The notes: generated by a model from the letters alone, not told the origin. Positions 53,354-63,509 are shown, counted from the stretch's first letter. The stretch is 64,000 nt of DNA from Desulfogranum marinum (GCF_016918565.1 NZ_JAFFQD010000021.1:30014-94013), one strand, 5' to 3'. Numbers and translations are program-made.

Positions 53354-54337
53354 TTATTTTTTTTCTTGGACTATTTCATAGAGGAGACGCATAAACATTG
53401 ACGGGCGAATTAAATTTGGGTGGTTAAGGATTTGACGTGAAAAAAAAGATGCTTTATGGAGTAGTGAAAATTTTTCCCCTTTTATCATAGCGTCTCGCTT
53501 TTTGTATTTATAGACTGAGTAGTTGAAAAAATTATTTTTCCAAATCTTATAGTTAATGAGATTGATTTGCTCATTAGGCAATTTGTTTCTTTGGGCCCAT
53601 TCTAAAATAGTGTTGTATAAAAGTTCACTGCTGGTAGAATAATCTGTTGCTATTTTAGAGATTCTATTGTGTCCATGGACTCTTCGGATAGCTATTGGTG
53701 TTTTTATATCTCCTGGTATTAAAGTCCCGATTGCTGCCATTTTAAGCCACATTGCTGTGTCCTGATGTAGGCGTAAATGTTCATCAAATAAACCAGTTTT
53801 TGAGAATATCCTTCGTTTTATAGTGATGGCATCAGTGGTGAAATGTCCATGTGTGTGTAATAAGAGGTGCTTAAATAACGCATTTGGAGAGATATACTTG
53901 CTTAGTGTAGTCAACTCAGAATTTATTCCACGTTTATATAACCATTCATTTTGACATTTTTCGTCCTCATAGTGGATTCCTGTAGCACCATATACACCAT
54001 CAACTGTTTTATTTCGTAAGAGATTACAAGCTGTTGTGAAATGGTTAGGCGTGTATAAATCATCAGCATCTAAAAAAGAGATAAAATCGTATTTAGCATT
54101 GATGATTCCAACATTACGGCTTGCCCCAGCACCTCTGTTCTCACCATTTGGATGTCGTAATAATCTTACTGGGGCATGTTGTTGAGCAAGTGACTGACAT
54201 AACCTATAAGAATTATCTGTTGAACCGTCTTCAATCAAAATTACTTCAGCTGTTTCTGGTTGCATCAGAGCTGAATTGATAGCGTGTTCTAGATATCTTT
54301 CGGCATTATAAACAGGTATTATTATTGAAACTTTCAT
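53354..54337 (-). CDS. family 2 glycosyltransferase
   Basis: A 327-residue enzyme with SIIIPVYNAERYLE near residue 4, LIEDGSTDNS near 35 and SFLDADDLY near 87. C-terminal region is variable and basic. ATG at 54337 is the natural start; a frame to 54466 would add a non-conserved stretch. Acceptor and donor are unknown. Confidence 0.88.
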   Translation of the reverse strand: MKVSIIIPVYNAERYLEHAINSALMQPETAEVILIEDGSTDNSYRLCQSLAQQHAPVRLLRHPNGENRGAGASRNVGIINAKYDFISFLDADDLYTPNHFTTACNLLRNKTVDGVYGATGIHYEDEKCQNEWLYKRGINSELTTLSKYISPNALFKHLLLHTHGHFTTDAITIKRRIFSKTGLFDEHLRLHQDTAMWLKMAAIGTLIPGDIKTPIAIRRVHGHNRISKIATDYSTSSELLYNTILEWAQRNKLPNEQINLINYKIWKNNFFNYSVYKYKKRDAMIKGEKFSLLHKASFFSRQILNHPNLIRPSMFMRLLYEIVQEKK

Positions 54338-54682
54338 TGATTTTAATAGGAAGATATATTTTAAGTAAACCTGAATCCTGAAACTTATCTTGGCAGGACC
54401 ACAAGATGGCGGCTGCCGGTAATTTTTAAATATATAACAACTGGTTACTGCGCTAAGGGAGAACAAAACTTGCTGAAGTCATGTGATTTTTGTAAATCTG
54501 ACGAAAATCGCTAAAACAGGGAACATCTTCCTAGCAATTGGTCAATTGAGGGAGGAAGAAGGCTAAACTTCTGTCGATAATCGGTCATATCTAATTTGTA
54601 AATGCCTAATGGGCAAGACAGCACTTGTTAAAGCGTAAACGTAATCTACGACCATTTGTTATAAAACAAGCAGCCGGATACC
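54338..54682. other. 345-bp intergenic region
   Basis: AT-rich, between two minus-strand glycan genes. It shows no gene or strong hairpin. A promoter for the glycosyltransferases at 52-54 kb may lie here. Confidence 0.35.
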
Positions 54683-55951
54683 TTAAGAGTTTTCCATGCC
54701 AATCGTGGCCGCTACTTCGTCGAACAGCTCATCGATTTCCTCCTGTAGTTGTGGGACAGTTTCCAAAATTTGTCGCCCGATCCCTTCTCTCTGCCCCCAC
54801 GCACTTTCTACTAATGATAGCACGGAATTGGTATCCAGCCGATTATGGTTAACCACAAAGTCCTCCAACCCAAAAGATCTGAACAACTCACGATACTTGT
54901 GCGACCAGCCAATCGCCAGCACTGGTACTCCTTGTGACAGGGCAAACACAAGGCTATGAAACCTTGAGGCAATCAGCAGATCCGATTGACCTAGAATTGC
55001 CTTGATGGTCTCACTTGGGTAATACTCGCGTATCGTATAGCAATGTTCGGACTTACGAGTGCAGGATTCGATGATCCCGCAGAGAAATCGGTCATCGGGC
55101 TTGCCAGAAGTCGGAACATTGATTTCGTTGGGAGCCAGCAGCACGCTGGTTCCAAGGTTCTCAATGCAATAATTGGTCAAGGCAACCAGTAGATTCACAT
55201 ACTGGTTTGATGCACCTGTCTCGGCGGTACGTTCGTAAACGCGCATATTAGGGACAAGGGTAATTACAGGCCGTCCTTCTTGCGCCAACCCAAGATCACG
55301 GAAGATGGTACGTCCAACAGCCTCTGGCGCACCTCTAAAGCGGAAAGCGATGTCCGGCGCAATTCGGACGTCGGAACTTGGAATATTCTGAAGTTTTGCA
55401 AGATGGTTAGAAGACTCGTCATCTCTAGACAAAACAAGAGTTGCATCTTGGCAGATCCTTTTTGCCCAGAATGAAGTCTCTTTTTTTTCAAAAGAGCCCC
55501 AGGCCTGAGGCAAAAAAATGTATGGTTTCTTCTTTGCCAGGCAATATTCGACCCAAGCCCAAGTATTTTTCAGGTTATTGGGGCCCCAGGAGTCACTGTA
55601 GGCAAAGCCACTTACGTCAACCACACCATCTACATGCCCAATGGCATTAATTTCAGAGGCAGTTTTCTGGCTGGTTTTGATAGCTCTGGAAAAATCTGGG
55701 TCCCGAAGAGATATAAAAATCTCTTGTGCTTTTGAAACAATTGGTACGGAGCGCAGTCTTTTTAGGCGGGTGCTTGGAAATGTAATGACAGGTGAGACTC
55801 CCGACCTGTTGGTATAGGGTGCATCCAAAGGTGTCACTGTTGCATGAAAGCTGGCCTCCGGAATGCGTATACCTAATTCCCTCTGCACAACCCGCAACAT
55901 CGCCTCAGCCCCTTTGTTCTGAAACCCTGCACCACGAATGAGAATTTTCAT
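54683..55951 (-). CDS. polysaccharide pyruvyl transferase family protein (WcaK/CsaB-like)
   Basis: A 422-residue protein. It begins with KILIRGAGFQNKGAEAMLR, the family N-terminus with a nucleotide-binding-like loop. It continues with YIFLPQAWGSFE near residue 148 and the C-terminal SRFHSLVFALSQGVPVLAIGWSHKY near 339-363. Members add pyruvyl ketals to glycan sugars using phosphoenolpyruvate. The frame extends upstream to 56110, but the ATG at 55951 gives the family start and avoids overlap with the flippase gene. Confidence 0.85.
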   Translation of the reverse strand: MKILIRGAGFQNKGAEAMLRVVQRELGIRIPEASFHATVTPLDAPYTNRSGVSPVITFPSTRLKRLRSVPIVSKAQEIFISLRDPDFSRAIKTSQKTASEINAIGHVDGVVDVSGFAYSDSWGPNNLKNTWAWVEYCLAKKKPYIFLPQAWGSFEKKETSFWAKRICQDATLVLSRDDESSNHLAKLQNIPSSDVRIAPDIAFRFRGAPEAVGRTIFRDLGLAQEGRPVITLVPNMRVYERTAETGASNQYVNLLVALTNYCIENLGTSVLLAPNEINVPTSGKPDDRFLCGIIESCTRKSEHCYTIREYYPSETIKAILGQSDLLIASRFHSLVFALSQGVPVLAIGWSHKYRELFRSFGLEDFVVNHNRLDTNSVLSLVESAWGQREGIGRQILETVPQLQEEIDELFDEVAATIGMENS

Positions 55952-55970
55952 ATTTATAGTTTTGTCCGAG

Positions 55971-57473
55971 TTATTTTCTGGTAAACGCCAACCGCCCATA
56001 AGAATAGTATTCGCGGAGATCTTTAGTCCCACCTGAAACAGCCACCATGGCCAACAAATAAACAACCAAGCTTGCAACGAAGCAGATCGCCAAAACAAAA
56101 ATATCATCACCAGCCTTCATAGAGTTCTGCAAGAGAAAACACACTATCCCCATAGCGAGGCTTGCCGTAAATGGTTTATAAATTGCAGCGAAGAAATCAT
56201 TAACCCTGAGGTGGGAGTTTTTAAAAACATAAAACAAGGAGGGGTAGAGAAGAAGGTAGTTGGCAGTGGCATATGCCGTCGCCACACCCTTGGCCCCCCA
56301 TGGAAGGCCTAGGATAAAGGAGATGGTGGTCACAATTGCATTTCCCGTCCCCCACCAGAGGTACTTCCTGCTTTGTCCGGTTGAGAGTAGCACGACACCC
56401 CTTGTACTCAAAACTGGTTGGATAAAGGCGGCAAAGGCAAGAATTTTGAAAAGTTCATTTGCCCCGATCCATTGAGATCCTAAGACCAGCCTAATTATGT
56501 TTTCTGAACAAGCGAACATGAATGCCACTAAAGGCATGGACATAAAGGCGAGGAGGGATATGAATTTTATGTAATAACTGCGATATTTTTCCGGCTCGCT
56601 CTGAAGACGACTCAAAGATGGGAGGGCCACCTTGTTTAGGGGTTCTCTCAGGTTCGCTATCGGAAGCATAAGCAACTGGTAGGCCTTGCTGTAATGGCCG
56701 AGAGCCAATGTACCATAATAGCGCCCTATGAGGATATTGTCCAAATTCCTTGAAAAATAATTGATTATGTTAAATCCAGCAATGTCCGAACCAAATCGAA
56801 GCATTGGGCGAACTCCTGACTTGCGCTGAGGCAGGCCCGGTCGCCACTTGCACACAAACCAGAAACAAATGACATTACAAGCTGATACGGAGAGCGTATT
56901 GAGTACTAAAGCCCAATAGCGGTAGCCGTGCATTGCCATGAAAACGGCAACGGTTATACCTAAAAGCGTTGAAAAAATCTGGATCTTGGCCATGGTAAAA
57001 AATTGCATCTGTCGGGTAAGGAGTGCTCTGTGTTGAATCGCCAGTCCGATAATTAGAAAGTTCAGTGAAAGTACTGCTGTGATCGAAAGAAGTTGCGGAG
57101 TCTTGTAAAACCAGGCAACGGCTGGAGAGACTGCTGCAACGATCATCGTGATTACTGCCCCGGTTCCTGCATTAATCCAGAATAGGTTACTGATCTGCAT
57201 ATGATTGATGTCTGCTCGCTGAATAGTCGCTGAGGACAGGCCGAGGTCACTGAAAATTCGGGCGAATCCAGTTATGGCGGCAACCATCGTGATCATCCCG
57301 TAATCCCGCGGCGTCAACAGTCGAGCCAGGACCATAGTCGACCCAATGTTGATCAGGAAGATAAGTCCCTGAGAGGTCAGTGTCACTGCGCCACTACGCA
57401 AGGAGCGTTTCTTGAGGTTGGTGGCCTGGTCCTTCGTATCAAAAAAATGATTTTGTTTCTTATCGCTTTCCAT
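55971..57473 (-). CDS. Wzx-type polysaccharide flippase (MOP superfamily, PST)
   Basis: A 500-residue protein with 12-14 predicted helices. The N-terminal GSTMVLARLLTPRDYGMITM segment near residue 44 is typical of lipopolysaccharide/O-antigen exporters such as WzxC and TuaB. It would move the lipid-linked repeat unit across the inner membrane. It overlaps the FrhB-like gene by 14 bases and precedes the pyruvyltransferase by 19. Confidence 0.9.
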   Translation of the reverse strand: MESDKKQNHFFDTKDQATNLKKRSLRSGAVTLTSQGLIFLINIGSTMVLARLLTPRDYGMITMVAAITGFARIFSDLGLSSATIQRADINHMQISNLFWINAGTGAVITMIVAAVSPAVAWFYKTPQLLSITAVLSLNFLIIGLAIQHRALLTRQMQFFTMAKIQIFSTLLGITVAVFMAMHGYRYWALVLNTLSVSACNVICFWFVCKWRPGLPQRKSGVRPMLRFGSDIAGFNIINYFSRNLDNILIGRYYGTLALGHYSKAYQLLMLPIANLREPLNKVALPSLSRLQSEPEKYRSYYIKFISLLAFMSMPLVAFMFACSENIIRLVLGSQWIGANELFKILAFAAFIQPVLSTRGVVLLSTGQSRKYLWWGTGNAIVTTISFILGLPWGAKGVATAYATANYLLLYPSLFYVFKNSHLRVNDFFAAIYKPFTASLAMGIVCFLLQNSMKAGDDIFVLAICFVASLVVYLLAMVAVSGGTKDLREYYSYGRLAFTRK

Positions 57474-58824
57474 GAGTAGAGCTAGGCGAACTATTCCAAT
57501 AGTTGGAAATTAAGAATGAGAGTTTACTGATAACACGCTTTGAGAACCTAGCAGGAAAAAGTAGTGTCTTTATAAGTTGTTTCTTTTTCAAACTTGCTTC
57601 TACATAGATAATCAGTTCATCACGTGATAAAAAATTATCCTGATTAAATGAGCTTTTGAGATCCTGTAAATATTTTTTCATCTCAGCTGGGATAGGAGTA
57701 TGATTTTCCACCATATCACAATAATTGGGTAGCTCTCTTCCTTGTTTTTTCCACGCTAATACATATCCAGCCCACTGCTGCCTTTTTTTATCAATTCCTT
57801 GGCCTTGGAAAACCTGTTCGTACGCTATCGTACGTACATCTATCACCTTCTTATCCTTCGTGTAATTGAAAATTTTACGGCCCTTTTCCGTTCTAACTAA
57901 AACCATAGATTCGCCATGCCTTTGGTCTATACCATCCAGGCCATGGGGGTCGCCCACGGTTATATCGGAGAAAACATTCATCTTGTCAAAGCATATTCTG
58001 CACCTAGCAGGGGTGAAGTAGTCCTTGATCCGCATTCTGGTTGCAGCAGGCATAATAACTGATCTACCATTCTTGGAAAGTACATGGACATCTCCTGGGT
58101 AGCTGCTTACCGCCTTATCTCTAAAGTGAAGTATAGAGGGAACACTTTTGTCGCTCCTAGCTTTGGAAAGCAGGTAGTCCAATGCTGCATAAGTCAATAC
58201 TCTGTCACACACAAGCCCTACAGTAAATGCAATTTTATTCTGCAACTTTGGCATTTTATCCAACACATTATGTAGACCGTGTAGTTGACAGGGGGTGCAC
58301 ACAACTGCCACCGGGCCGTCTATTTCTTTCAACTCTCTAAAGAAACCAAGTAGTGGGACAGGACAATACTTCGATTTTTGAGCCACATAAAGTTCTGAAA
58401 CACTTCGGGCAATCCGCACTATCGGGCGAGGGGGGCTACCCGACTCCATGGATACGATGACCGCACCTTTTATGCGACCTGTTTCTAGGCTATGAGACAA
58501 AAGTGCGGTAACAATACCGCCGCTTTGAGAGTTATCAAAAACCTTCTTATCGGTGGCCTTGCCGACAAAAGCATCTAGGACAACTCCCGTAAAGGGGTCA
58601 ACAGGCATTTGTGAGATAAGTGTGTCGCCAAAATGAACACCAGGGCAGACATCAAAGCATAATCCGCAATGAGTGCAGGCCTTCTCGTCCACCACAGGTA
58701 AATAATAACCACCGCTGGTCTCCTGGTAATCAATAGCCTGAGTTGGACATATACCGTAACAACTGCCACAGGTATTACAAAGTCTCTCAGCGGCTACGCT
58801 TGAAATATTTTTTTTCTTTTTCAT
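57460..58824 (-). CDS. F420 hydrogenase/dehydrogenase beta-subunit-like iron-sulfur flavoprotein
   Basis: A 454-residue protein of the FrhB family. Two N-terminal [4Fe-4S] motifs are CNTCGSCYGICP and CTHCGLCFDVCPG. Residues near 90 begin the FrhB core with NSQSGGIVTALL, CTPCQ follows near 180, then CRICFDKMNVFSDITVGDP near 277. Members of this family sit in exopolysaccharide clusters next to pyruvyltransferases; their reaction there is not established. ATG at 58824 is preferred to a TTG at 58836. Confidence 0.85.
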   Translation of the reverse strand: MKKKKNISSVAAERLCNTCGSCYGICPTQAIDYQETSGGYYLPVVDEKACTHCGLCFDVCPGVHFGDTLISQMPVDPFTGVVLDAFVGKATDKKVFDNSQSGGIVTALLSHSLETGRIKGAVIVSMESGSPPRPIVRIARSVSELYVAQKSKYCPVPLLGFFRELKEIDGPVAVVCTPCQLHGLHNVLDKMPKLQNKIAFTVGLVCDRVLTYAALDYLLSKARSDKSVPSILHFRDKAVSSYPGDVHVLSKNGRSVIMPAATRMRIKDYFTPARCRICFDKMNVFSDITVGDPHGLDGIDQRHGESMVLVRTEKGRKIFNYTKDKKVIDVRTIAYEQVFQGQGIDKKRQQWAGYVLAWKKQGRELPNYCDMVENHTPIPAEMKKYLQDLKSSFNQDNFLSRDELIIYVEASLKKKQLIKTLLFPARFSKRVISKLSFLISNYWNSSPSSTHGKR

Positions 58825-58959
58825 TTTCAAAACCAAAACAGGGAGAAAGGTTTAGGTATGAGAAATCATTAAGGCCAGGTTTGAGATTCAGACATTGTCC
58901 TCATACCACTCCAGTGCCTTATTCCGGCTCTATATGATCGTATGTGAGATGCGTCCAAC

Positions 58960-59232
58960 TATAAATGATGAAAAAGCATATTCAATGAGTTCAGGCTCTT
59001 GCAGTTCCTGTTTCTGCGCTTCTCGAAAGATGCCGCGGATTTCTGTCGGCCATTGTTCAATAAGGCCTAGTTCACGAAAGAGACGGGCTATGACATGATG
59101 TTGTATTTTTGACATGCTTTGCTTCATGTCTTCAATCGTCAACCCAGACTGGAGGATATCTGGATTCTCAATTCCTATTCGAACGTAAAGGAATACGATT
59201 ATAATTGGCGAATAGATAGGGGACAGCCCCAC
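58960..59232 (-). pseudogene. C-terminal remnant of an AlbA_2/RecG-like ATP-binding protein
   Basis: The frame contains ENPDILQSGLTIEDMKQ and HVIARLFRELGLIEQW, then a Glu/Gln-rich IFREAQKQELQEPELIE, a pattern of the C-terminal part of AlbA_2-domain ATP-binding proteins. The usual WGSG after EQ is changed to WPTE, the N-terminal two thirds are missing and the C-terminus diverges. I infer a decayed fragment. It shows no ribosome-binding site. Confidence 0.55.
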
Positions 59233-59296
59233 TTAAATATTTTCGTAACCATGAAGCTCTGGCGGTATCTTGCAGAAATGTTAAGCAAAACAACCA

Positions 59297-59960
59297 CTAG
59301 GCGAATTCAAGTGAATTGAAGAGATCCGTGACCATCAGGGAAACCAGCGTACAGGGATTTTCTATTACGGATTCCGGGGCGTAGATGGTCTCCTTCAATT
59401 TTAATGTATAATCAGGTGCCATTTTCTGAACTATCCCACAAAAGCATCGTGCCGGGTCTGACAAGGTGGATTTAAGGGATTGAACTTCTTTTTCACTCAA
59501 TACAAGGCTTCCGATTTTTTTTTTTTTGATGTACATCTCTGTTTTTTGTGTCAGATCATTGAGGTGGTACTGGTCGATGTTCCCTACTAAAACCAGGTCG
59601 ATGATCCCGCTGTCTTTACCCTTTGCGTAATCGTCAATCAAAAAGGCTTTTTTCAGGTAGCCCAAGCGATTGATCATCGACTTCAGGATTCGGTCCATGC
59701 CTAATGCCTTCTGCACCATGGATTGGAGTTCGTTAAATACTGGGTGTCCGCTGTTGGCTGAGAACAGTATCTGTCGTCCGTTTTTTGCGACTTATGAGCA
59801 AGTCTGCCTCTTTCAGTTGGTCCAGTTCATTTTTGACGTGACTGGGAGAGGCGCCGAACTCGTCGGCAAGTTCACGCAGGTAAGCATTCCTTTCCGAATT
59901 AAGGAAGAGCCGCATGAGGATTTGGATACGAATTTTAGAGGTTATGAGGCCTGAGAGCAT
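59297..59960 (-). pseudogene. winged-helix plus nucleotidyltransferase-like regulator, single-base frameshift
   Basis: The first frame (59733-59960, 75 residues) is an N-terminal winged helix (LITSKIRIQILMRLF, ELADEFGASPSHVKNELDQL). The second (59297-59719, 140 residues) continues the same family (ALGMDRILKSMIN, DYAKGKDSGIIDLVLVG, VLSEKEVQSLKS). The missing link NGRQILFSANSGHPVFNELQ is readable in the second frame if one base is removed from a T6 tract at 59781-59786. Intact, it would be about 221 residues. It could be a true pseudogene, a sequencing error or a phase-variable tract. Such ArsR-like proteins with a nucleotidyltransferase-like domain often lie near polysaccharide genes. Confidence 0.75.
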
Positions 59961-60541
59961 AAAATTTTGTCATATTGTTCGGAATTACGTTCTGTTTATT
60001 AGAACTATTTTGCCATCTTTTTTTTGGGTAGTAAAGGGGACGATGAGAAAGGGGACGATGAGTTTTTCCTTTCCTGCTTAAAAGTACGGACTCCATTTTA
60101 TCCCTGGCAATGATATGATGTAAGCCCGAAAACCTGTTGAAGGTTCAATTGTTGAATGAATACAATGGGTTTTTGTCTCGATATGCGGTTATTGTCACGG
60201 TTTTGTTAAAGTTGAGAGAAAAAGATTTTTATGTGCTGTTAATATGTTCTGGAAAACAGGTCGCCAGTGAATTGCTCTTTCTGTAGACAAGTTTCAAGGT
60301 GAAGAGTTAAAAATAGTAAAAATGTTCATCTTTTTCTATTTCGGAATTAATGAGCTAATTCGACAAAGAATTGTGTTATAGTAGCCTGTTGCTCGTATAT
60401 TTTTGATTTGATAAGTTTTTTTAGGGGGTAACATGATGAGAGAGGCTCTTTGAGCCTTTGCTTGTTTTGGATTGTCTATGAATTTATGAGCTAACAGCGT
60501 GTTGAGATATTTTATTGTCGGCAAATAATGTCTCTTGATTT
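59961..60541. other. 581-bp intergenic region before the nested insertion sequences
   Basis: No gene is supported. It holds two tandem 15-bp repeats (60033-60062) and a small hairpin GAGGCTC/GAGCCT near 60442-60458. Before the insertions this region was the upstream region of the gene at 63654, because GATTT at 60537-60541 is the left target duplication. Confidence 0.5.
60033..60062 (+). repeat. two tandem copies of a 15-bp unit
   Basis: AAAGGGGACGATGAG occurs at 60033-60047 and again at 60048-60062 without change. Confidence 0.8.
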
Positions 60542-60632
60542 GAGCTTCTTGCAAAATGATCAATTTAAGTGTTAACGACAGACGGGGGTATTGACATTAG
60601 CCGATCGTATTGGTCATGTCGCCTCAATACTA

Positions 60633-62317
60633 CCTAAATCCTGCAATTAATCTTTAGAGCGGATCACCTAGCCAAGAAACGCCGCTTTTTGGTTGCACTC
60701 GTTGCCACATTGAACAAATTTATGCAGAAATGTGCTCAGGAGGCGACTTAACACGGGAATTTTCGTGTAACATCGCCCTGGTTGCCTTGAAGCAAGGCAT
60801 ATTTTTTCGATTCAAGGCGCACCTTTCCCTTCACTTCGTTAAAATGCATTTTGCAATACCGCGAAGAAAGGGGTCAGCTTTCTCCTACAGCCACCCATTC
60901 ATCCCATTGTCTAGAATAGAGCATTCTTTCTGGAGCCGTTACCTTCTGCTGGCGACTACCTGTTGTAAACTTTGCTGCCATTCGAACAAGAAAGGTTCGT
61001 ATCGTCGCTGGTTCCCAACGCCGCAGCAACTTGTTTCCGCTCAACAAGGCCATCCAACGCACAGTGTTGTATGCTAAGATTGAACTTTGGAATAATATAC
61101 TGTTGGCCCAGAAATCATCCGTCTTAATATGGGCCAAGGCTGTCTGGTTTTTGGCCTCCTCGATCCACGTCTCGCAGGTGGCACGTTGCCCATACTGTTT
61201 ATGAATTTCCCAGGGATTGTCGTTATCAGTGCTAACGTAGCAAAAATAATCGTATTCCTTTATCTCAAACAAGGTGGCTGCTTTTTTAGGATCTACTGGT
61301 TTTTCCATACGCACCGCAACAAATAGCCGAGCTGTAGCCCACGTTGTGCATTGATGAAAAAATAAACATTGCTCCCATCCAGCCTGTTTCGGAACTGGTT
61401 CCCACTGTTGTCCACCAAGCAAATTAGCCAGTCCCTTAAGTTTAACCTTAATCAAATAACCATGGCCGCCATGATCCAGTAGGTCAAGCAGGGCTCCCAC
61501 AAAAAAATCCACTGTCGCCACGAAATAGAATACGAGTTCGATTAGGGAGATGTGCCAAAAGTTGCTTGGTAAATTCAACTACCCCATTGCTTGTATAGGC
61601 ATTACCGCATCGTAGCCAGCCCTGAAGTATCTCTTTGGTCTCAGTGCAAAAGGCAAGCAATGGATGATATGATACCGCGCCGCACTTATGTGGATTGTAC
61701 CCTTTCGCGGTTCCTTCCTGTGAGCCATAGACAGTCTTTTCCGTCGAATCCACATCAACCACCTTACTCAGAATGACGCTTACTTTACTTTTTCCGGATC
61801 GAAGAGCTTTGCGCCATAGTCGTCCACGGAGTCGGTGGTTCAATACTTCCATGTCATTTACGTGGCATTGAGAAAATGATCGAAATAAACGACCAAAGGT
61901 TGTTTCGTCAGGAATGCTCAACCAACCGGCAGCACGACAAAGGACACTGTCTGACCATACGGTGACAATCGCTCGGATTGAACGGGCACCTCCAATAATT
62001 GCGACAAGCGGGAGAAAGATTGCATCAACTGCATCATAAAGCGCATTAGCTCCTCGTTTGTGATTTACGGTATCCCTCACAAGTTCAACAATCCCTTGAT
62101 TTTGCAGAAATTGGACTACTGGTTTTAGGCCTGCTTGCGCTGTAAGCCCTTTCGCCCCCTTGGTGAACTTAATTTTTTTTGGCGATACTCTGGCAGATCG
62201 TTTATGCTGTTTTTTCTTCATGGAAATGGTGACTCCTTATTGTGGTAATTTGGTCGTTAACATTTTAAGGATATTGCCATTTTCATGATTTCTTTTCAAC
62301 TATCTGCAGGATTTAGG
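60633..62317 (-). mobile_element. IS1380-like insertion sequence nested in the outer element
   Basis: Perfect 13-bp inverted ends CCTAAATCCTGCA (60633-60645) and TGCAGGATTTAGG (62305-62317). Flanks are TACTA on the left and TATTA on the right, a 5-bp duplication with one mismatch. Length is 1685 bp, usual for the family. It carries a frameshifted transposase on the minus strand and about 240 bp of noncoding sequence after it. Confidence 0.88.
60874..62221 (-). pseudogene. IS1380-family DDE transposase, split by a frameshift in a T7 tract
   Basis: The first frame (61484-62221, 245 residues) has the N-terminal part with VDVDSTEKTVYGSQEG and ends right after FRGDSGFF. The second (60874 to about 61510) continues with ALLDLLDHGGHGYLIKVKL and the C-terminal region LFQSSILAYNTVRWM. 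The junction is a run of seven A on the plus strand (61501-61507). One base fewer would restore a protein of about 449 residues, the family length. It may be inactive, a sequencing error, or rescued by slippage on the tract. An AAGGAG lies 11 bases before its ATG. Confidence 0.85.
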
Positions 62318-62402
62318 TATTACATTTTGTTGTTAAATTATGGCCCCATAGGCACACTTACTTTGTAACGATGTAACAATTTTTGTGTTCTTTAATACTC
62401 TG

Positions 62403-63509
62403 TTAAAGTTGGCGCATGAGCTGATCGGCGAATAAGACTATCACTCCGAACATGAGATGTTGAGTTACTTTGCAGTGCCCTTTTACCATGACATTGCTGG
62501 CACCAAAATCTTCTTTTAATCGACCGTTAGCCCATTCTACAGACGATCTGGTTTTGTACCGTTCTGCTTCATGAGGTGCCATTGGAATGACTTCTTTGCC
62601 CCGAGCATTCTTATCAATGATTGGGACATGACCAAATTTCCTGCTTGTTTCATTGATCCGTTTGGCATCGTATGCAGCATTCATTAGATCATAGAGATAA
62701 GTGACTTTACCGCTGGTTTGCTTTATCAATGGAATAGCAACCTGGCTGTCATGTAATGACGCAGAGGTGACGAGGGCACTGACAGGTAGGCCCATATCGT
62801 TAATATCCAGGTGTAATTTGTAGCCATTCCAAGATGTTTTGTATCCCTTTGCATTCTTTTTGGTGCCTCGGTCGCAAAGGGTTGGCAGTTCCAAGATTGC
62901 CTCTTCCGCAGACAAAGCAATCTGCCGATCAAGTCGTTTTACTGGAGCTGGTTCCCGTTTTTCGCCCTTCGCAGGCCGTCCCCTCTTACGAGGCTTTTTG
63001 GGCATTTTCACCTTTTTGGCAGGCCTCTCCCTGCCGATGATAGCTGTGGAATCCCGGCTGATATGTCCGAGAAGTTCATCGACCCAATATTCCTGCACTA
63101 GAGCATTATGCGCCTGCGTACCAAGCCCACTGACAGCAAATTCTGTGAATGCACGGGAAAAGGTGGATTCTGACGGGATGTTACCCGTAGCCGAAAATCC
63201 ACAAATACGCCTCAGGTTCTTTGTTGCCTGAAGCGCGCGAATCAAATCACTAGTTGTGGGGATGCGATAGAGTGTCTTTGCCACAAATGCTCTGGCTAAC
63301 GATTGTCGATCAGGAGGCTTGCGCCCTCGCCACTGGTAGACTGCAGGAGTAGAGATATATTTTTCTACCTGAACGATTTCAAGAATTGCTACCAATCGTT
63401 TTTCCTGCTCAGTAAATGGATTGTCAAAGCATTCGTCCAAGTGAGGAAATAAACTTTTTTGGACACGCCCCATTAACCATGATATCTTGTCGTTGAGCTT
63501 TATTGGCAT
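62403..63509 (-). CDS. DDE transposase of the outer insertion sequence (IS4/IS5-like superfamily)
   Basis: A 368-residue transposase. The N-terminal region with RQSLARAFVAKTLYRIPT and ESTFSRAFTEFA resembles the helix-turn-helix N-terminus of IS5/IS1182-type enzymes. DDE residues are plausible at HISRDSTAIIG, LYDLMNAAYDA and SSVEWANGRLKEDFG. A basic segment rich in Lys and Pro lies near residues 165-195. ATG at 63509 is preferred; the frame extends to a TTG at 63569. Family assignment within the superfamily is not certain. It appears intact. Confidence 0.88.
   Translation of the reverse strand: MPIKLNDKISWLMGRVQKSLFPHLDECFDNPFTEQEKRLVAILEIVQVEKYISTPAVYQWRGRKPPDRQSLARAFVAKTLYRIPTTSDLIRALQATKNLRRICGFSATGNIPSESTFSRAFTEFAVSGLGTQAHNALVQEYWVDELLGHISRDSTAIIGRERPAKKVKMPKKPRKRGRPAKGEKREPAPVKRLDRQIALSAEEAILELPTLCDRGTKKNAKGYKTSWNGYKLHLDINDMGLPVSALVTSASLHDSQVAIPLIKQTSGKVTYLYDLMNAAYDAKRINETSRKFGHVPIIDKNARGKEVIPMAPHEAERYKTRSSVEWANGRLKEDFGASNVMVKGHCKVTQHLMFGVIVLFADQLMRQL

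Noticed and set aside
55971..56110. N-terminal extension of the pyruvyltransferase-like protein to 56110
   Set aside because: The extension overlaps the flippase gene and lacks family similarity; the ATG at 55951 starts the conserved region.
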